Origin: Methylomonas sp. LW13
GTDB taxonomy: Bacteria; Pseudomonadota; Gammaproteobacteria; Methylococcales; Methylomonadaceae
Length of the DNA stretch: 64,000 nucleotides
Direction of reading: 5' to 3'
Assembly: GCF_016865255.1 (NCBI RefSeq)
Contig: NZ_CP033381.1
Span: forward strand, 2,046,001 to 2,110,000
Within the stretch, counting starts at the first letter, position 1, and every line of letters begins with the position of its first letter. Positions 42,747 through 52,718 of this stretch are shown here, piece after piece. The position numbers and the translations under genes were made by a program. The notes beneath the pieces were generated by a model. The model was not told where the DNA came from and ran no database searches. It worked only from the letters and a program-made list of their open reading frames with translations.

Positions 42747-43501
42747 GGTTTCCGGTAGATAGAAGGCTTCAGCATTTGTAACTGTTCGGTGACCCGGTGC
42801 AGGCTTTCCGAATGACTGATGATGAAATGTCCGCCAGGCTTTAGCGCGGTAATCAGTCGTTCGACGACCTGCTTTTTGGTGTCTTGGTCAAAATAGATTA
42901 GAACATTACGCAGAAAAATTACGTCGAACCTCCCCAATGTATGCGGCAGTGAACTCATCAAATTAACCTGATCAAATTTGACGCGGCTGCGTAGTTTGTT
43001 GTCCACACGAAAAAAACCTTCCTGGCTGCGCACGCCGCGTAAACAATATTTTTCCAATAGGCGTTTGTCCATATGGTCCAGCCTATCCAGTGGATAGACG
43101 CCATGACGGGCAACTTCCAGCACTCGCGTGCTCAAATCGGAGCCGAAAATCTCCCAATTGCGCGTGCCTAGGTTCTCCGCTAATACCATTGCCAGAGTAT
43201 AGGCTTCTTCTCCTGTCGAACTAGCCGCGCTCCAAACCCTAAAATGCTCGCCGCGCCAGGTCTTAAGAATGTGCTGTTGAAAAAATTCGAAGTGCTTTGG
43301 CTCCCGAAAAAAATACGTTTCATTGGTGGTCAGAATGTTGACCAGCGTTTGAAATTCATGGGGGTAATCGGGACTGACAGCCAGTTGGTAGTATTCCCCG
43401 TAATGTTCTAGCTGGTAATAATCGAGCCTTTTGGCCAGCCGGCTGGCTACCATGACTTTCTTTTCCGGCGTCAGAGCGATGCCGGCATGGTCGTAAATCA
43501 A
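42743..43501 (-). CDS. cheR: Chemotaxis protein methyltransferase CheR
   Basis: CheR methylates glutamates of chemoreceptors with S-adenosylmethionine. The reading starts at TTG 43501 and gives 252 residues with the SAM-binding fold (FRVWSAASSTGEEAYTLAM and FDVIFLRNVLIYFD). The N-terminal helix is incomplete when read from there. The frame upstream encodes ITTEEFERFRRLIYDHAGI, as expected at the start of CheR, and continues to an ATT codon at 43549-43547 with GGAG (43561-43558) eight bases before it. No ATG, GTG or TTG lies in that stretch. The real start may therefore be the ATT at 43549, giving 268 residues. cheD overlaps its end. Confidence 0.9.
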   Translation of the reverse strand: MIYDHAGIALTPEKKVMVASRLAKRLDYYQLEHYGEYYQLAVSPDYPHEFQTLVNILTTNETYFFREPKHFEFFQQHILKTWRGEHFRVWSAASSTGEEAYTLAMVLAENLGTRNWEIFGSDLSTRVLEVARHGVYPLDRLDHMDKRLLEKYCLRGVRSQEGFFRVDNKLRSRVKFDQVNLMSSLPHTLGRFDVIFLRNVLIYFDQDTKKQVVERLITALKPGGHFIISHSESLHRVTEQLQMLKPSIYRKP

Positions 43502-43716
43502 ACGTCTGAAGCGTTCGAATTCTTCGGTTGTGATCGGGGCAATAGTAATAAAACCGTCTCCGTTAGTAAGGATATGCGACGTAATTATGTCAGTAAATAA
43601 TTACAGGAAGTGCTGAGAACTTAACATTAACGAAAAACCTAAGATGGTAGTGGGTTGAATGCAAATTTAAAACTCTCTACTATCTTTAACATACCCAAAA
43701 CCCAGACGGAATTCCC

Positions 43717-44925
43717 ATGCTTCGAAAACCTTATCCTGTAGCCAAGAGCCCCGGTCCACTTGGTTTTTATCTGTTAACGGTGGGGTTGGGTGTGACAGGT
43801 GGATTGTTGGCTTGCGTGCAAACCGGTTTCAGTTTGATCAGCTTGGGAGCTACTGCCGGGCTTGGTTTTGCCGGCGTCCTGATTGGGTCTACTTTGTACA
43901 ATAAACAGCAAACCGCGCTGAATGAAGCTAATAACGCCTGGCGTGGCGACGAAGATTTAAAACTGCAAGAGCTTGAAGCATACGCCATTGAGCTGGAGCG
44001 GTTGTTTCTGCAAGTAGTGCCCATTTTGCTCAGACAAGTACAAACATCCAGAACGCATACCGAACAGGAAATCACCGTCCTGACCAGCCGTTTCGCCGCT
44101 ATGGTTAATCAATTGGAGAGACTGATTTCCGGCGGTGCGCAGAATCGTCAAGGTCGTAGCGTGGATGTGTTATTCGGCGAAACCCGGGATGCTTTGACGG
44201 CGGTGTTAAAAGTTTTAAGTGAAATCCAGGACGTTGAGCATGCGGTAGTCGACGAGGTTCGTAAATTGTCCGCACATACCGGTCAACTGGACACGATGGC
44301 GCAGGAAGTGCGCAAGGTCGCTGAGCAAATCAATTTACTGGCTCTAAATGCGGCTATCGAAGCCGCTCGCGCAGGCGAAAATGGCCGGGGTTTTGCGGTT
44401 GTAGCCGACGAAGTCCGTAAACTGGCCGGATTTTCGTCTTCCACCGGGGAAAAAATCAGCCACGCCATTGCTGATATCAACAAAGCCATGGCCTCGACGT
44501 TGAAAATGTCCGAGGCATCCGGCTCTTCCGATGACAAAGCGATCCGAGATGCCGAACACGCCATCCGCACCGCTCTGGACGATTTGCGGGTGGCTTTGGA
44601 TATGTTCAGAAACGATGCGGATCAGTTACGCGGCAACAGCGCGCAAATTCGCGACGAGATTTTCTCGGTGTTGACGGCGTTCCAGTTTCAGGATCGGGTC
44701 AGCCAAATGCTGTCGCATGTCGAACATAATCTAAACAGCCTGCAAACTGCGGTAGATGCCACGCGCAGCAGCGGCGAGCGCCAAGCAAATAGCTTGGATG
44801 TCGGCGCCACATTGTCGAGAATGGAGCTTAGTTACACGATGCCGGAAGAGTTGTTGAATCACTCTTCAAGTGCGGCGGTCAGTCACCAAAGCACTTCCGC
44901 CAACGATGAGATTACATTTTTCTAA
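43717..44925 (+). CDS. Methyl-accepting chemotaxis protein without ligand domain
   Basis: The 402-residue protein has two membrane helices near its start ([20 protein letters not shown] and [19 protein letters not shown]) with almost no periplasmic loop between them, then a cytoplasmic coiled coil. The signalling tip reads [35 protein letters not shown]. The absence of a ligand domain suggests it senses a cytoplasmic or membrane state (energy, redox or light) or partners with another protein. It opens the plus-strand chemotaxis operon, followed after 20 bases by the response-regulator gene. Its start is divergent from cheR. Confidence 0.88.
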   Translation: MLRKPYPVAKSPGPLGFYLLTVGLGVTGGLLACVQTGFSLISLGATAGLGFAGVLIGSTLYNKQQTALNEANNAWRGDEDLKLQELEAYAIELERLFLQVVPILLRQVQTSRTHTEQEITVLTSRFAAMVNQLERLISGGAQNRQGRSVDVLFGETRDALTAVLKVLSEIQDVEHAVVDEVRKLSAHTGQLDTMAQEVRKVAEQINLLALNAAIEAARAGENGRGFAVVADEVRKLAGFSSSTGEKISHAIADINKAMASTLKMSEASGSSDDKAIRDAEHAIRTALDDLRVALDMFRNDADQLRGNSAQIRDEIFSVLTAFQFQDRVSQMLSHVEHNLNSLQTAVDATRSSGERQANSLDVGATLSRMELSYTMPEELLNHSSSAAVSHQSTSANDEITFF

Positions 44926-44945
44926 ATTTGATGAAGGATTGACTA

Positions 44946-45314
44946 ATGGCTAAAACCATCATGATTGTTGATGACTCGGCATCCATTCGACAGGTTGTCG
45001 GCATTGCCCTAAAGGGTGCCGGCTACGATGTGATTGAGGCCTGCGACGGCAGGGATGCACTGAGTAAATTAACCGGACAAAAAATCAATTTGATCATTAC
45101 CGATGTGAATATGCCGAATATGGATGGCATAACCTTTGTGACGGAAGCCAAAAAACTCCCGGCATACAAATTCACCCCGATGATGATGCTGACTACCGAA
45201 GCCGCCGACGATAAAAAACAGGCTGGCAAGGCCGCCGGCGCGAAAGCCTGGCTGACCAAACCGTTTCAAGCCCCCACTTTACTCGACGCGGTGTCCAAAT
45301 TGGTGTTGCCTTAA
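44946..45314 (+). CDS. cheY: Chemotaxis response regulator CheY
   Basis: The 122-residue protein is a single receiver domain. The acidic pair is in MIVDDSASIRQ, the phosphorylated aspartate in IITDVNMPNMDG, then a conserved threonine (MMLTTEA) and lysine (WLTKPF). It is the CheY that CheA phosphorylates to switch the flagellar motor or a pilus machinery. It lies between a receptor and a STAS-domain gene. A separate cheZ is not seen in the window. Confidence 0.92.
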   Translation: MAKTIMIVDDSASIRQVVGIALKGAGYDVIEACDGRDALSKLTGQKINLIITDVNMPNMDGITFVTEAKKLPAYKFTPMMMLTTEAADDKKQAGKAAGAKAWLTKPFQAPTLLDAVSKLVLP

Positions 45315-45345
45315 AAACAACCCCATTGCACAAGGGGAGAAAACC

Positions 45346-45678
45346 TTGGCTATCCACCTAAAACAACAAAAAAAGGGTGTCACCCATCTAGCCATTCAGG
45401 GTGAATTGACCATCTACTCGGTGCTGGAACACAAACAAGCACTATCCCCGTATCTAAGCTCGGCTAAAGACGTGCAAATCGATCTTGCCGATGTCACTGA
45501 AATCGATAGCGCCGGTGTGCAACTGCTGATGTTTCTGAAGCAGGAAGCCGTCAGCCGCGATATCCGCTTTAGTCTTATTCAGCATAGCGAGGCGGTCGTT
45601 GAAGTGCTGGAACTGCTCAACCTGAGTAAGCATTTCGGCGACCCTATCGTAATCTCCGCAGATTGGAAAACATCATGA
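45346..45678 (+). CDS. STAS-domain protein in chemotaxis operon
   Basis: The 110-residue protein starts at TTG with AAGGGGAG nine bases upstream. It has the STAS fold with the characteristic IDLADVTEIDSAGVQLLMFLKQEA, the serine in DSAG being the position phosphorylated in anti-sigma-factor antagonists. STAS proteins between cheY and cheA are found in several proteobacterial chemotaxis operons, though their role there is not well known. The cheA start overlaps its stop (ATGA). Confidence 0.84.
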   Translation: MAIHLKQQKKGVTHLAIQGELTIYSVLEHKQALSPYLSSAKDVQIDLADVTEIDSAGVQLLMFLKQEAVSRDIRFSLIQHSEAVVEVLELLNLSKHFGDPIVISADWKTS

Positions 45679-47867
45679 GCGAATTAGATGCGGCCTTAAC
45701 GGTTTTCGCCCAAGAGGCTGAAGAGTTGTTAACTGATATGGAAGACGCTTTGTTGTCTCTGGAGAGTAAACCGGACGATAGCGAAACCATCAACAGTTTA
45801 TTCAGGGCCATGCATACCATCAAAGGCTCTTCCGGATTGTTTGGTTTTAACGCCATTGTCGGCTTTACCCATGAAGCGGAGTCGGTCCTGGATAAAGTGC
45901 GTAACGGCGAACGCGGCATCGACGCGGAATTGATTTCTGTCTTGTTGGACAGCAAGGATCACACTGCTAAATTGATCGAACATTGTTTGACGCAGAAAGA
46001 CTCCGAGTTACCGGCAAGCTTGGCGGCGGATGGAGAACGTTTGATTCGGCAATTGACCGGACGGCAAACGACCGACATGCAGCAAAGCGACGATAGCGTC
46101 CAGCTGGAAATTGAAGGCGGCGGTGAAATATCGGTGGACGATAACTGGCTAATTTCTCTAGAGTTTCAGAAAGATGCCTTCAGAAACGGCATGGACCCCT
46201 TGTCGTTTATTCGCTATCTGCGCACCTTGGGTGAGATTAAACAAATTCTTACTGTAGCCCCGGAAATGCCGGTCGGTGACGACATGGACCCGGAAAGCTG
46301 CTATTTGCATTTCAAAATTGCTTTTCAGAGCGATGCGAATAAACAGACGATAGAGGCGGTGTTTGATTTTGCCTCGGACGATTGCGATATCAAAATTTTG
46401 CCGCCTAATTCCAAGCTGGAGGAATATTTAAATCTGTTGAATGCCCAGGATGACAATCATGTCAACCGCTTGGGCGATATGTTGGTGCAGGTTGGGGCGC
46501 TGACTCAAAATGATGTCAACCATGCTTTGCAACGTCAGCAGGCCAATATTGATTCCGAACTGGTTATCGTCCCCGGCAAACCCTTGGGAGAGATACTGGT
46601 CGAGCAACATGTCGTACAGCAGCCATTAGTCGATCAAGCGCTGAAAAAACAGGAACAGACCAAACAAAAACTGGCAAGCGAAGCCAATTACATCCGGGTC
46701 GATGCTACCAAACTGGGCCATTTGATCAATTTGGTCGGTGAGCTGGTGATTTCCAGTGCGGCGATGAATTTGATCGTTGAGCGGCATGGCCTCAGCGATG
46801 CCGGCGACGTGGCCGCCAGCATGAATGCCTTAGTCGGCAGTATTCGCGATACCGCATTGGAATTGCGCATGGTGCAAATCGGCGAAACCTTTTCCCGGTT
46901 TAAACGGGTGGTGCGCGACGTTAGTAAAGAATTGAATAAAGACATCGAACTTTTTATCAGCGGCGGCGAAACCGAGTTGGATAAAACGGTCGTCGAAAAA
47001 ATCAACGATCCGTTAACGCATTTGATCCGCAACGCCCTCGATCACGGCATTGAAAGTCCCGAGCAGCGGCTCGCCGTAGGTAAGCCGGCACAAGGTACCG
47101 TGCAACTCAATGCCTACCACGAATCCGGGCATATCGTGATTCAAATCGCCGATGACGGCGCTGGTTTAAATAGCGACAGAATACTCGCCAAAGCATTAGC
47201 TAACGGTTTGATTAAACCCGATCACGATTTGTCCCAACAAGACATTCACAATCTGATATTCGCCGCCGGACTTAGCACCAAGGATCAAGCCACCAATTTA
47301 TCCGGGCGCGGTGTCGGCATGGATGTGGTGAAAAAAAATATCGAAGCCTTACGCGGCTCCGTCGAGATAGACAGCGTAGAAGGCGAGGGCACCACCATTT
47401 CCATACGCTTACCGCTGACCCTGGCAATTATCGATGGTTTTATGGTCGGCACCGGTCAGGACCGCTACATCATCCCGTTGAGTATGGTGGACGAATGCAT
47501 CGAGATGAACGCCAACGAATGCGAGATTGATGAATTACAGCATTACATTAATTTACGCGGCCAGGTTTTACCGTATTTGCGTTTAGCGGATTACTTTCGG
47601 AACGGTTCCCATGACACCACTAGGAAGCGCGAGAGCGTGGTGGTGGTCAAATTCGGGCAAAGCAAAGCCGGGTTTGTTGTCGATGAATTGCATGGCGAGC
47701 ATCAAACTGTCATCAAGCCTTTGGGCAGGGTTTTCGAAAAACTTAAAGGTATTACCGGCGCTACGGTGTTGGGCGACGGTAATGTAGCTTTAATTTTAGA
47801 TGTGCAGGGTCTGATTGACTCGGCAACCAGTTTTAAGCACCGAAAAGTGCCAATGTATGAACAGTGA
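45675..47867 (+). CDS. cheA: Chemotaxis sensor kinase CheA
   Basis: The 730-residue histidine kinase has an N-terminal Hpt domain with the phosphorylated histidine at H47 (FRAMHTIKGSSG) and a central region to about residue 330 (possible response-regulator binding). The dimerisation and ATPase domain follows (ATKLGHLINLVGELVISSAAMN, N-box LTHLIRNALDHGIE, G-boxes DDGAGL and GRGVGMDVV), and a CheW-like domain ends the protein. It phosphorylates CheY and CheB in response to receptors. The ATG at 45675 was chosen; the frame also has a TTG twelve bases earlier. It overlaps the STAS gene by 4 bases. Confidence 0.94.
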   Translation: MSELDAALTVFAQEAEELLTDMEDALLSLESKPDDSETINSLFRAMHTIKGSSGLFGFNAIVGFTHEAESVLDKVRNGERGIDAELISVLLDSKDHTAKLIEHCLTQKDSELPASLAADGERLIRQLTGRQTTDMQQSDDSVQLEIEGGGEISVDDNWLISLEFQKDAFRNGMDPLSFIRYLRTLGEIKQILTVAPEMPVGDDMDPESCYLHFKIAFQSDANKQTIEAVFDFASDDCDIKILPPNSKLEEYLNLLNAQDDNHVNRLGDMLVQVGALTQNDVNHALQRQQANIDSELVIVPGKPLGEILVEQHVVQQPLVDQALKKQEQTKQKLASEANYIRVDATKLGHLINLVGELVISSAAMNLIVERHGLSDAGDVAASMNALVGSIRDTALELRMVQIGETFSRFKRVVRDVSKELNKDIELFISGGETELDKTVVEKINDPLTHLIRNALDHGIESPEQRLAVGKPAQGTVQLNAYHESGHIVIQIADDGAGLNSDRILAKALANGLIKPDHDLSQQDIHNLIFAAGLSTKDQATNLSGRGVGMDVVKKNIEALRGSVEIDSVEGEGTTISIRLPLTLAIIDGFMVGTGQDRYIIPLSMVDECIEMNANECEIDELQHYINLRGQVLPYLRLADYFRNGSHDTTRKRESVVVVKFGQSKAGFVVDELHGEHQTVIKPLGRVFEKLKGITGATVLGDGNVALILDVQGLIDSATSFKHRKVPMYEQ

Positions 47868-47987
47868 ACTGTCCCCTTTAAGACCGTAGATTCTATTTTT
47901 GCCAGTGAAAGGCTGCACTTTTGTCGGGAGAATTCCCCGTTACTTGAAGGCACTCTGTTCCGGCTTTAATTTATAAGGAATAAGAAA

Positions 47988-49628
47988 ATGAAAATGACCG
48001 TGGTAAGAAAAATGATTTTACTGGTCGTGGTGGCCATTATTGGTTTGGCGGCTGTCGCCTGGATAGGCCAACGCAGTATGACCAGTGTCTATGAAAAAAC
48101 AAATTTTGCAAATTTGAAGACCGTACCGGCGCTCTCGGCCCTCGGTGATGCCGGCCAGCGACTGGGACGTTTGCGGGTTCGGGTCTATCGGCATGTATTG
48201 ACCGAGGATATTGCTGAAAAGGCAAAAGTCGAAGCAACGATCAAGGATGCGCAGGATGGTATTGAGAAGGCGTTTGCACTGGTGGAAAAAACGGTCGACG
48301 AGGGCAAAGACCGCAAGTTGTTCGAGGAAATGACAAAAACCTATAAGGAGTATGGGTTGTCTATCGATAAAATTATCGAGGTCTCTCGAAAAAATAATGA
48401 TGCCGATAGTCGAGCGGCGCTGACAGCGGGTGCGCCAATCGCTGAGGAGTTCAACAGCAAAATCGATAGTTTCCAAGAATATGTCATTGAAGAGGGCAAA
48501 AAGTCTGCTGACGAAGCGGCGGCTGAAAAGGAAAGCGCAACCTTTATAGTGAATGTGATCAGTGCATCGATCTTGATATTCACGGGGATTCTGGGCTGGG
48601 TAATTACTCGTGGCATTATTCTGCCCTTGAATGAACTGCAACGGGTAGTGGACGCACTGGCGCAAGGAGAATTTAGTACCGCCATTAATATCAATCGTGA
48701 AGACGAAATCGGCGTGGTTGCCAACGCCTTGAAAGATATGCGCGGGCATTTGGTCAGAGTGGTGCAGGAAGTGCGTTCCAATTCAGAGGCCTTGTTGAGC
48801 GCATCGCAGCAAGTTAGTGCCACGGCGCAATCGATGAGTCAAATGGCCACCGAGCAAGCAGCAAGCGTGGAAGAAACGACTTCGTCGATTGAACAACTTA
48901 ATTCGTCGGTACAACAAAATACCGAAAATGCCCACATCACCGAACAAATGGCCACCAAATCTGCCAGCGAAGCCCGCGATGGCGGTAATGCCGTGAACGA
49001 AACGGTAACGGCCATGAAACACATCGCCAAAAAAATTGGTTTAATCGAAGACATTGCTTACAAAACAAACCTGCTATCGTTAAACGCCGCCATCGAGGCC
49101 GCGTCCGCCGGTGAGCACGGAAAAGGTTTTGCGGTGGTAGCGGCAGAAGTGCGTAAGTTGGCGGAAAGTAGTCGGGTCACCGCCGAAGAGATCAATGAAT
49201 TGGCCACTAATAGCGTGGCGATAGCTGAGAAAGCCGGTGGTTTGATCAGCGCAGTGGTGCCTAATATCGCTAAAACCGCCGATTTGGTTCAAGAAATTAA
49301 TGCCGCGTCGATCGAACAATCCAGTGGCATCAATCAGATCAACGAAGCCATGCGCCAATTGGATAAGGCTACCCAGCAAAACGCCGCCAGTTCAGAAGAA
49401 TTAGCAGCGACCTCAGAAGAATTAAATGGCCAAGCGACCCAACTGCAGCACGCCGTGGCCTTCTTTAAATTGGAGGAGGACAAAAGAGCGCAAAATTACA
49501 GATCGACTCCGCCTGCACCTCGCCCAAATAGAGGTCCGGTAAGTCCCAGCTATGCTGCTAAGCCTGCGGCTCCGGCTTTAGCGGATGGGTCGATTAATTT
49601 TAACGACAAAGACTTTGAGCGCTTTTAA
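47988..49628 (+). CDS. Methyl-accepting chemotaxis protein
   Basis: The 546-residue receptor has an N-terminal membrane helix ([19 protein letters not shown]), a four-helix-bundle sensor with several arginines ([11 protein letters not shown]), and a second helix near residues 190-210 ([21 protein letters not shown]). A HAMP domain then leads to the signalling domain with [36 protein letters not shown]. The sensor part is that of 4HB_MCP proteins that sense amino acids, acids or aromatics. A ribosome site AAGGAA precedes the ATG, and CheW follows after 17 bases. Ligand unknown. Confidence 0.92.
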   Translation: MKMTVVRKMILLVVVAIIGLAAVAWIGQRSMTSVYEKTNFANLKTVPALSALGDAGQRLGRLRVRVYRHVLTEDIAEKAKVEATIKDAQDGIEKAFALVEKTVDEGKDRKLFEEMTKTYKEYGLSIDKIIEVSRKNNDADSRAALTAGAPIAEEFNSKIDSFQEYVIEEGKKSADEAAAEKESATFIVNVISASILIFTGILGWVITRGIILPLNELQRVVDALAQGEFSTAININREDEIGVVANALKDMRGHLVRVVQEVRSNSEALLSASQQVSATAQSMSQMATEQAASVEETTSSIEQLNSSVQQNTENAHITEQMATKSASEARDGGNAVNETVTAMKHIAKKIGLIEDIAYKTNLLSLNAAIEAASAGEHGKGFAVVAAEVRKLAESSRVTAEEINELATNSVAIAEKAGGLISAVVPNIAKTADLVQEINAASIEQSSGINQINEAMRQLDKATQQNAASSEELAATSEELNGQATQLQHAVAFFKLEEDKRAQNYRSTPPAPRPNRGPVSPSYAAKPAAPALADGSINFNDKDFERF

Positions 49629-49645
49629 TCTCTGGAGAACAGACC

Positions 49646-50191
49646 ATGAGTAATCTGATTCGGAGAGAAACCGGCCAAGCTGTGGCGGTTCAGGAGCAGG
49701 TAGGCCAATACCTGACTTTTTTAGTGGGGACAGAAAGTTTTGCCGTCAGCATTCTGGATGTGAAGGAAATTATCGAAATTGCCAACGTGACCCGGGTGCC
49801 GTTGACGCCGGACTATATTCACGGCGTGATCAATTTGCGCGGCAGCGTGGTGCCGGTAATCGATTTATCGGCACGATTAAGCCGGCATTGCTCGGAAGTG
49901 AGCAAGCGCAGTTGTATTGTGTTGGTGGCGGTTGAAGCGGGCGAGGGTTCGCAACTGATCGGCATGTTGGTGGACGAAGTCCGGGAGATTTTGGAAATTC
50001 CGCCCGCCAATATCCAGCCGGCTCCGGATTTCGGTACCGATATTCGTACCGATTTTATTCAAGCCATGGCCCGTGTCGACGACGTATTTATTATACTTTT
50101 GGCGATTAGCCGGGTACTGTCGTTGGACGAGCTATCGTTACTAAACGACTTGGCGCAATCTCAAGACCATCTGCTCGCAAATGCGGACTAG
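49646..50191 (+). CDS. cheW: Chemotaxis coupling protein CheW
   Basis: The 181-residue protein has the CheW fold with FLVGTESFAVSILDVKEIIEIANVTRVPLTPDYIHGVINLRGSVVPVIDLS as its core (two subdomains meeting at the INLRG motif). CheW couples receptors to CheA in the array. It closes the plus-strand operon and has GGAG nine bases before the ATG. A C-terminal helix is slightly longer than usual. Confidence 0.94.
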   Translation: MSNLIRRETGQAVAVQEQVGQYLTFLVGTESFAVSILDVKEIIEIANVTRVPLTPDYIHGVINLRGSVVPVIDLSARLSRHCSEVSKRSCIVLVAVEAGEGSQLIGMLVDEVREILEIPPANIQPAPDFGTDIRTDFIQAMARVDDVFIILLAISRVLSLDELSLLNDLAQSQDHLLANAD

Positions 50192-50301
50192 GTTTTGATC
50201 TGGGAGCTATGCTGGAAGAATTTTCCGGCATTCTCCCAGCAGCTTGCCTTCTTCACGGCTAGGTAGCAGCACTCGTTGCTATCCTGTTAGGTGTTCTTCC
50301 G

Positions 50302-50685
50302 CTATTTCTGGGTTTTTAAATAAGTATTAATGGCAGCATCTTCCTCTGCCATATGAGTAATCCAGTCGCGCATGAAGCCGGACACGTCTATTTCCTGTCG
50401 TTTTTGCTGATGGATTCCAGCACTAAACGCGATCAGTTTCTCCAGCATCACATTATGCGTCTGCACATGATGTTGATATTCCGGATAGTCGTGCTGTTTC
50501 ATAAAGGCTTCTTCAGCTTGAAAGTGCTCTCTAACGTGTTGATAAAGCAACATAATATTTTCGGCTAGCGCTTGCGTATCTTTCGAGCTCACCAATTGGT
50601 TTGCCAGATCGAAAATCTCTCTGTGCTGTTGGTCAACGGCTTCGTTTCCGAGCAGATATTGATTTTCCCAAACGAATTCGTTCAT
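50302..50685 (-). CDS. Bacteriohemerythrin
   Basis: The 127-residue protein has the diiron ligand set of hemerythrin: a His in VDQQHREIFD, His and Glu in HVREHFQAEEAFMKQH, two His in HHVQTHNVML, and a His and Asp in WITHMAEEDAAI. The fold is a four-helix bundle that binds oxygen reversibly. In methanotrophs such proteins are thought to carry oxygen to particulate methane monooxygenase. Here the adjoining chemotaxis genes make oxygen sensing another option. It is on the opposite strand to cheW and 24 bases ahead of the stop-side of the NIT receptor gene. Confidence 0.94.
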   Translation of the reverse strand: MNEFVWENQYLLGNEAVDQQHREIFDLANQLVSSKDTQALAENIMLLYQHVREHFQAEEAFMKQHDYPEYQHHVQTHNVMLEKLIAFSAGIHQQKRQEIDVSGFMRDWITHMAEEDAAINTYLKTQK

Positions 50686-50709
50686 GTTATTTCCGTTATC
50701 TTTTGTCTG

Positions 50710-52590
50710 TTAGTGCATCTTAAAAAAGCCAACTTCTCGCATGAGCGTTTGGCTTTGATCGTTTAATTCTTCAGCAGTGGCGGCCAATTGCTCAGAAGCT
50801 GCCGCGTTATGCTGAATGGCCGTATCCAACTGTCCTACCGCTTGACTGATTTGCCGGACGCCGGCAGCCTGTTCGTCGGATGCGATGGCTATTTCCTGTA
50901 CCAGCGTAGCGGTTTTTTGAATGCTGGGCAGCATTTGGCTGAAGATACGGCCGGCGTTTTCAGCGATGTCCAGGCCGGTATTGGCGAGTTCGCCGATTTC
51001 GTTGGCGGTATCCTGGCTGCGGGTTGCCAACTTCCGCACCTCGGTTGCTACGACCGAGAAGCCGGCACCGTGTTCGCCCGCTTTGGCGGCGACTATCGAA
51101 GCGTTTAATGACAGCAAGTTGGTTTGGTAGGCAATCGCTTCGATTAAGCCGATTTTCTCGGCGATTTTGTTCATCGCTTCCACGGTGTCTCTGATCGCCT
51201 GTTCACCGCTTTGCGCCGATTCGGCGGCGGTAAGGGCAATTTGTTCCGTAGTCTGCGCATTCTCATGGTTGTGTTCTACCGACCCGGTCAATTGTTCCAG
51301 TGCGGCGCTGGTTTGTTCAATGCTGGCCGCTTGTTCGCAACTGCTTTGACTGAGGGTTTGCGCCGCATTATTGACTTCGGTAGAGGCTTGAGCGATTTGC
51401 GCCGAACAACTGCCGATAGTGCCAATCACATCGGCCAGACGTTTTTGCATGGTCAGCATGGCGGCAAAAATGCCGACATGATGCTCTGCTTGCGGCATGC
51501 CCCGTCGTTCCAGTTTCCCGGCAGCGATATTGACTGCCAGATTATTGACCTGCAACGGTTCTCCGCCCAACTGAGCGGCTATGTCCTTACGCAGTATCCA
51601 AAATAGCGAAAAAGACAACCCCGCTACCACAATAATAAACACGCCGTTGAACAACAAACGGCGACTGGCGCTGTTTTCAATCGCCTTGGACGAGTCTATG
51701 GTGTCCTTGGCGATATAGTTTTCCACGTCTTTCAACAGATTGATCTTGCCGGTTTGCATCGCAAACCAGTGGGCGGGGTCTACCCCAAAACCGCCTTTAT
51801 CGGTATTGCTAAGAGCTTTGCTGCGCATCGCCGCCGTTTCATCAATAAATTGGCCGCGCAGCGTGTGTTGTAAAAAATCCAGGTACTGCTGGGGGGCGAC
51901 AGAGGCGAAAATATCCAGATAAGTATTCTGAAAAGCGATCAGCGTCACCAGTTTTTCATACATGCCGGGGCCAAAAGCGTCCTTGGCAAAAGTGTTCGCC
52001 AACACGGCCCGCTCCACGCCCGCTTGCTCCTTGCCTTTCAGAAAATTGGCATAGGCATCCAGCTTGTGATTGATTTCTACATTGGTGCTCAATTGAGGCA
52101 ATTGGGCGATGATCGCCAGATAGGCGGCATTTAGATTGGAATAGTAATTGATGGTAACTTCGCCGCTGGCGCTTAAAGCGGTGACCGACTGGCGAGTCTC
52201 GTCGAGTTGGTCGATTTGCCGGTCTGCCGCCGCCAAACCAGCCGCCAGATTGGCGGCGGCTTTGGTGTCGAATGTTTTGAGAAAAGCATTCAGTTGTTTC
52301 AGTTTTTCGTCCGTGGTTAAGCGTTGTTGCCCCAGTTCTTGTTTAAATTTCTGGCCGCCACTACCCAAATGCCCGACCGACAAGCCGCGTTCTTTTTGTA
52401 ATTCATGCACCAGATCGCTGGCGTACACGGAAAAGTTGGCTAAGGAGATAATCTTTGCCGCTGACCGCATCTCCACAATATGGGTGTAGACCACGAAGGA
52501 GGCCATTAGCAGTAAGCCTGCTAAGGGTATCAGCGATAGGGCCGCTATTTTGTGGTTGAATTTAACGGTTTTCAGGTCAAGCATGTCCAC
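50710..52590 (-). CDS. NIT-domain methyl-accepting chemotaxis protein
   Basis: The 626-residue protein has a first membrane helix ([21 protein letters not shown]), a long periplasmic NIT domain (nitrate and nitrite sensing; [20 protein letters not shown]), and a second helix about residue 310. A HAMP and signalling domain follow, with [39 protein letters not shown] domains bind nitrate or nitrite in known cases. It could guide the cell toward usable nitrogen or away from nitrite. The receptor ends directly beside the hemerythrin gene on the same strand, and the two may be co-transcribed. Confidence 0.9.
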   Translation of the reverse strand: MDMLDLKTVKFNHKIAALSLIPLAGLLLMASFVVYTHIVEMRSAAKIISLANFSVYASDLVHELQKERGLSVGHLGSGGQKFKQELGQQRLTTDEKLKQLNAFLKTFDTKAAANLAAGLAAADRQIDQLDETRQSVTALSASGEVTINYYSNLNAAYLAIIAQLPQLSTNVEINHKLDAYANFLKGKEQAGVERAVLANTFAKDAFGPGMYEKLVTLIAFQNTYLDIFASVAPQQYLDFLQHTLRGQFIDETAAMRSKALSNTDKGGFGVDPAHWFAMQTGKINLLKDVENYIAKDTIDSSKAIENSASRRLLFNGVFIIVVAGLSFSLFWILRKDIAAQLGGEPLQVNNLAVNIAAGKLERRGMPQAEHHVGIFAAMLTMQKRLADVIGTIGSCSAQIAQASTEVNNAAQTLSQSSCEQAASIEQTSAALEQLTGSVEHNHENAQTTEQIALTAAESAQSGEQAIRDTVEAMNKIAEKIGLIEAIAYQTNLLSLNASIVAAKAGEHGAGFSVVATEVRKLATRSQDTANEIGELANTGLDIAENAGRIFSQMLPSIQKTATLVQEIAIASDEQAAGVRQISQAVGQLDTAIQHNAAASEQLAATAEELNDQSQTLMREVGFFKMH

Positions 52591-52718
52591 TCCCGGCGAC
52601 TATTCATATGCTCAAGCATAGTCCAGGGTGCTTATACCTGCTACGTGTAAGGTTGAAGGAAACGGGCCGATTGCATTGCAAAAAATTCGAACAATCGACC
52701 CAATTTGCCTAGCGATAT

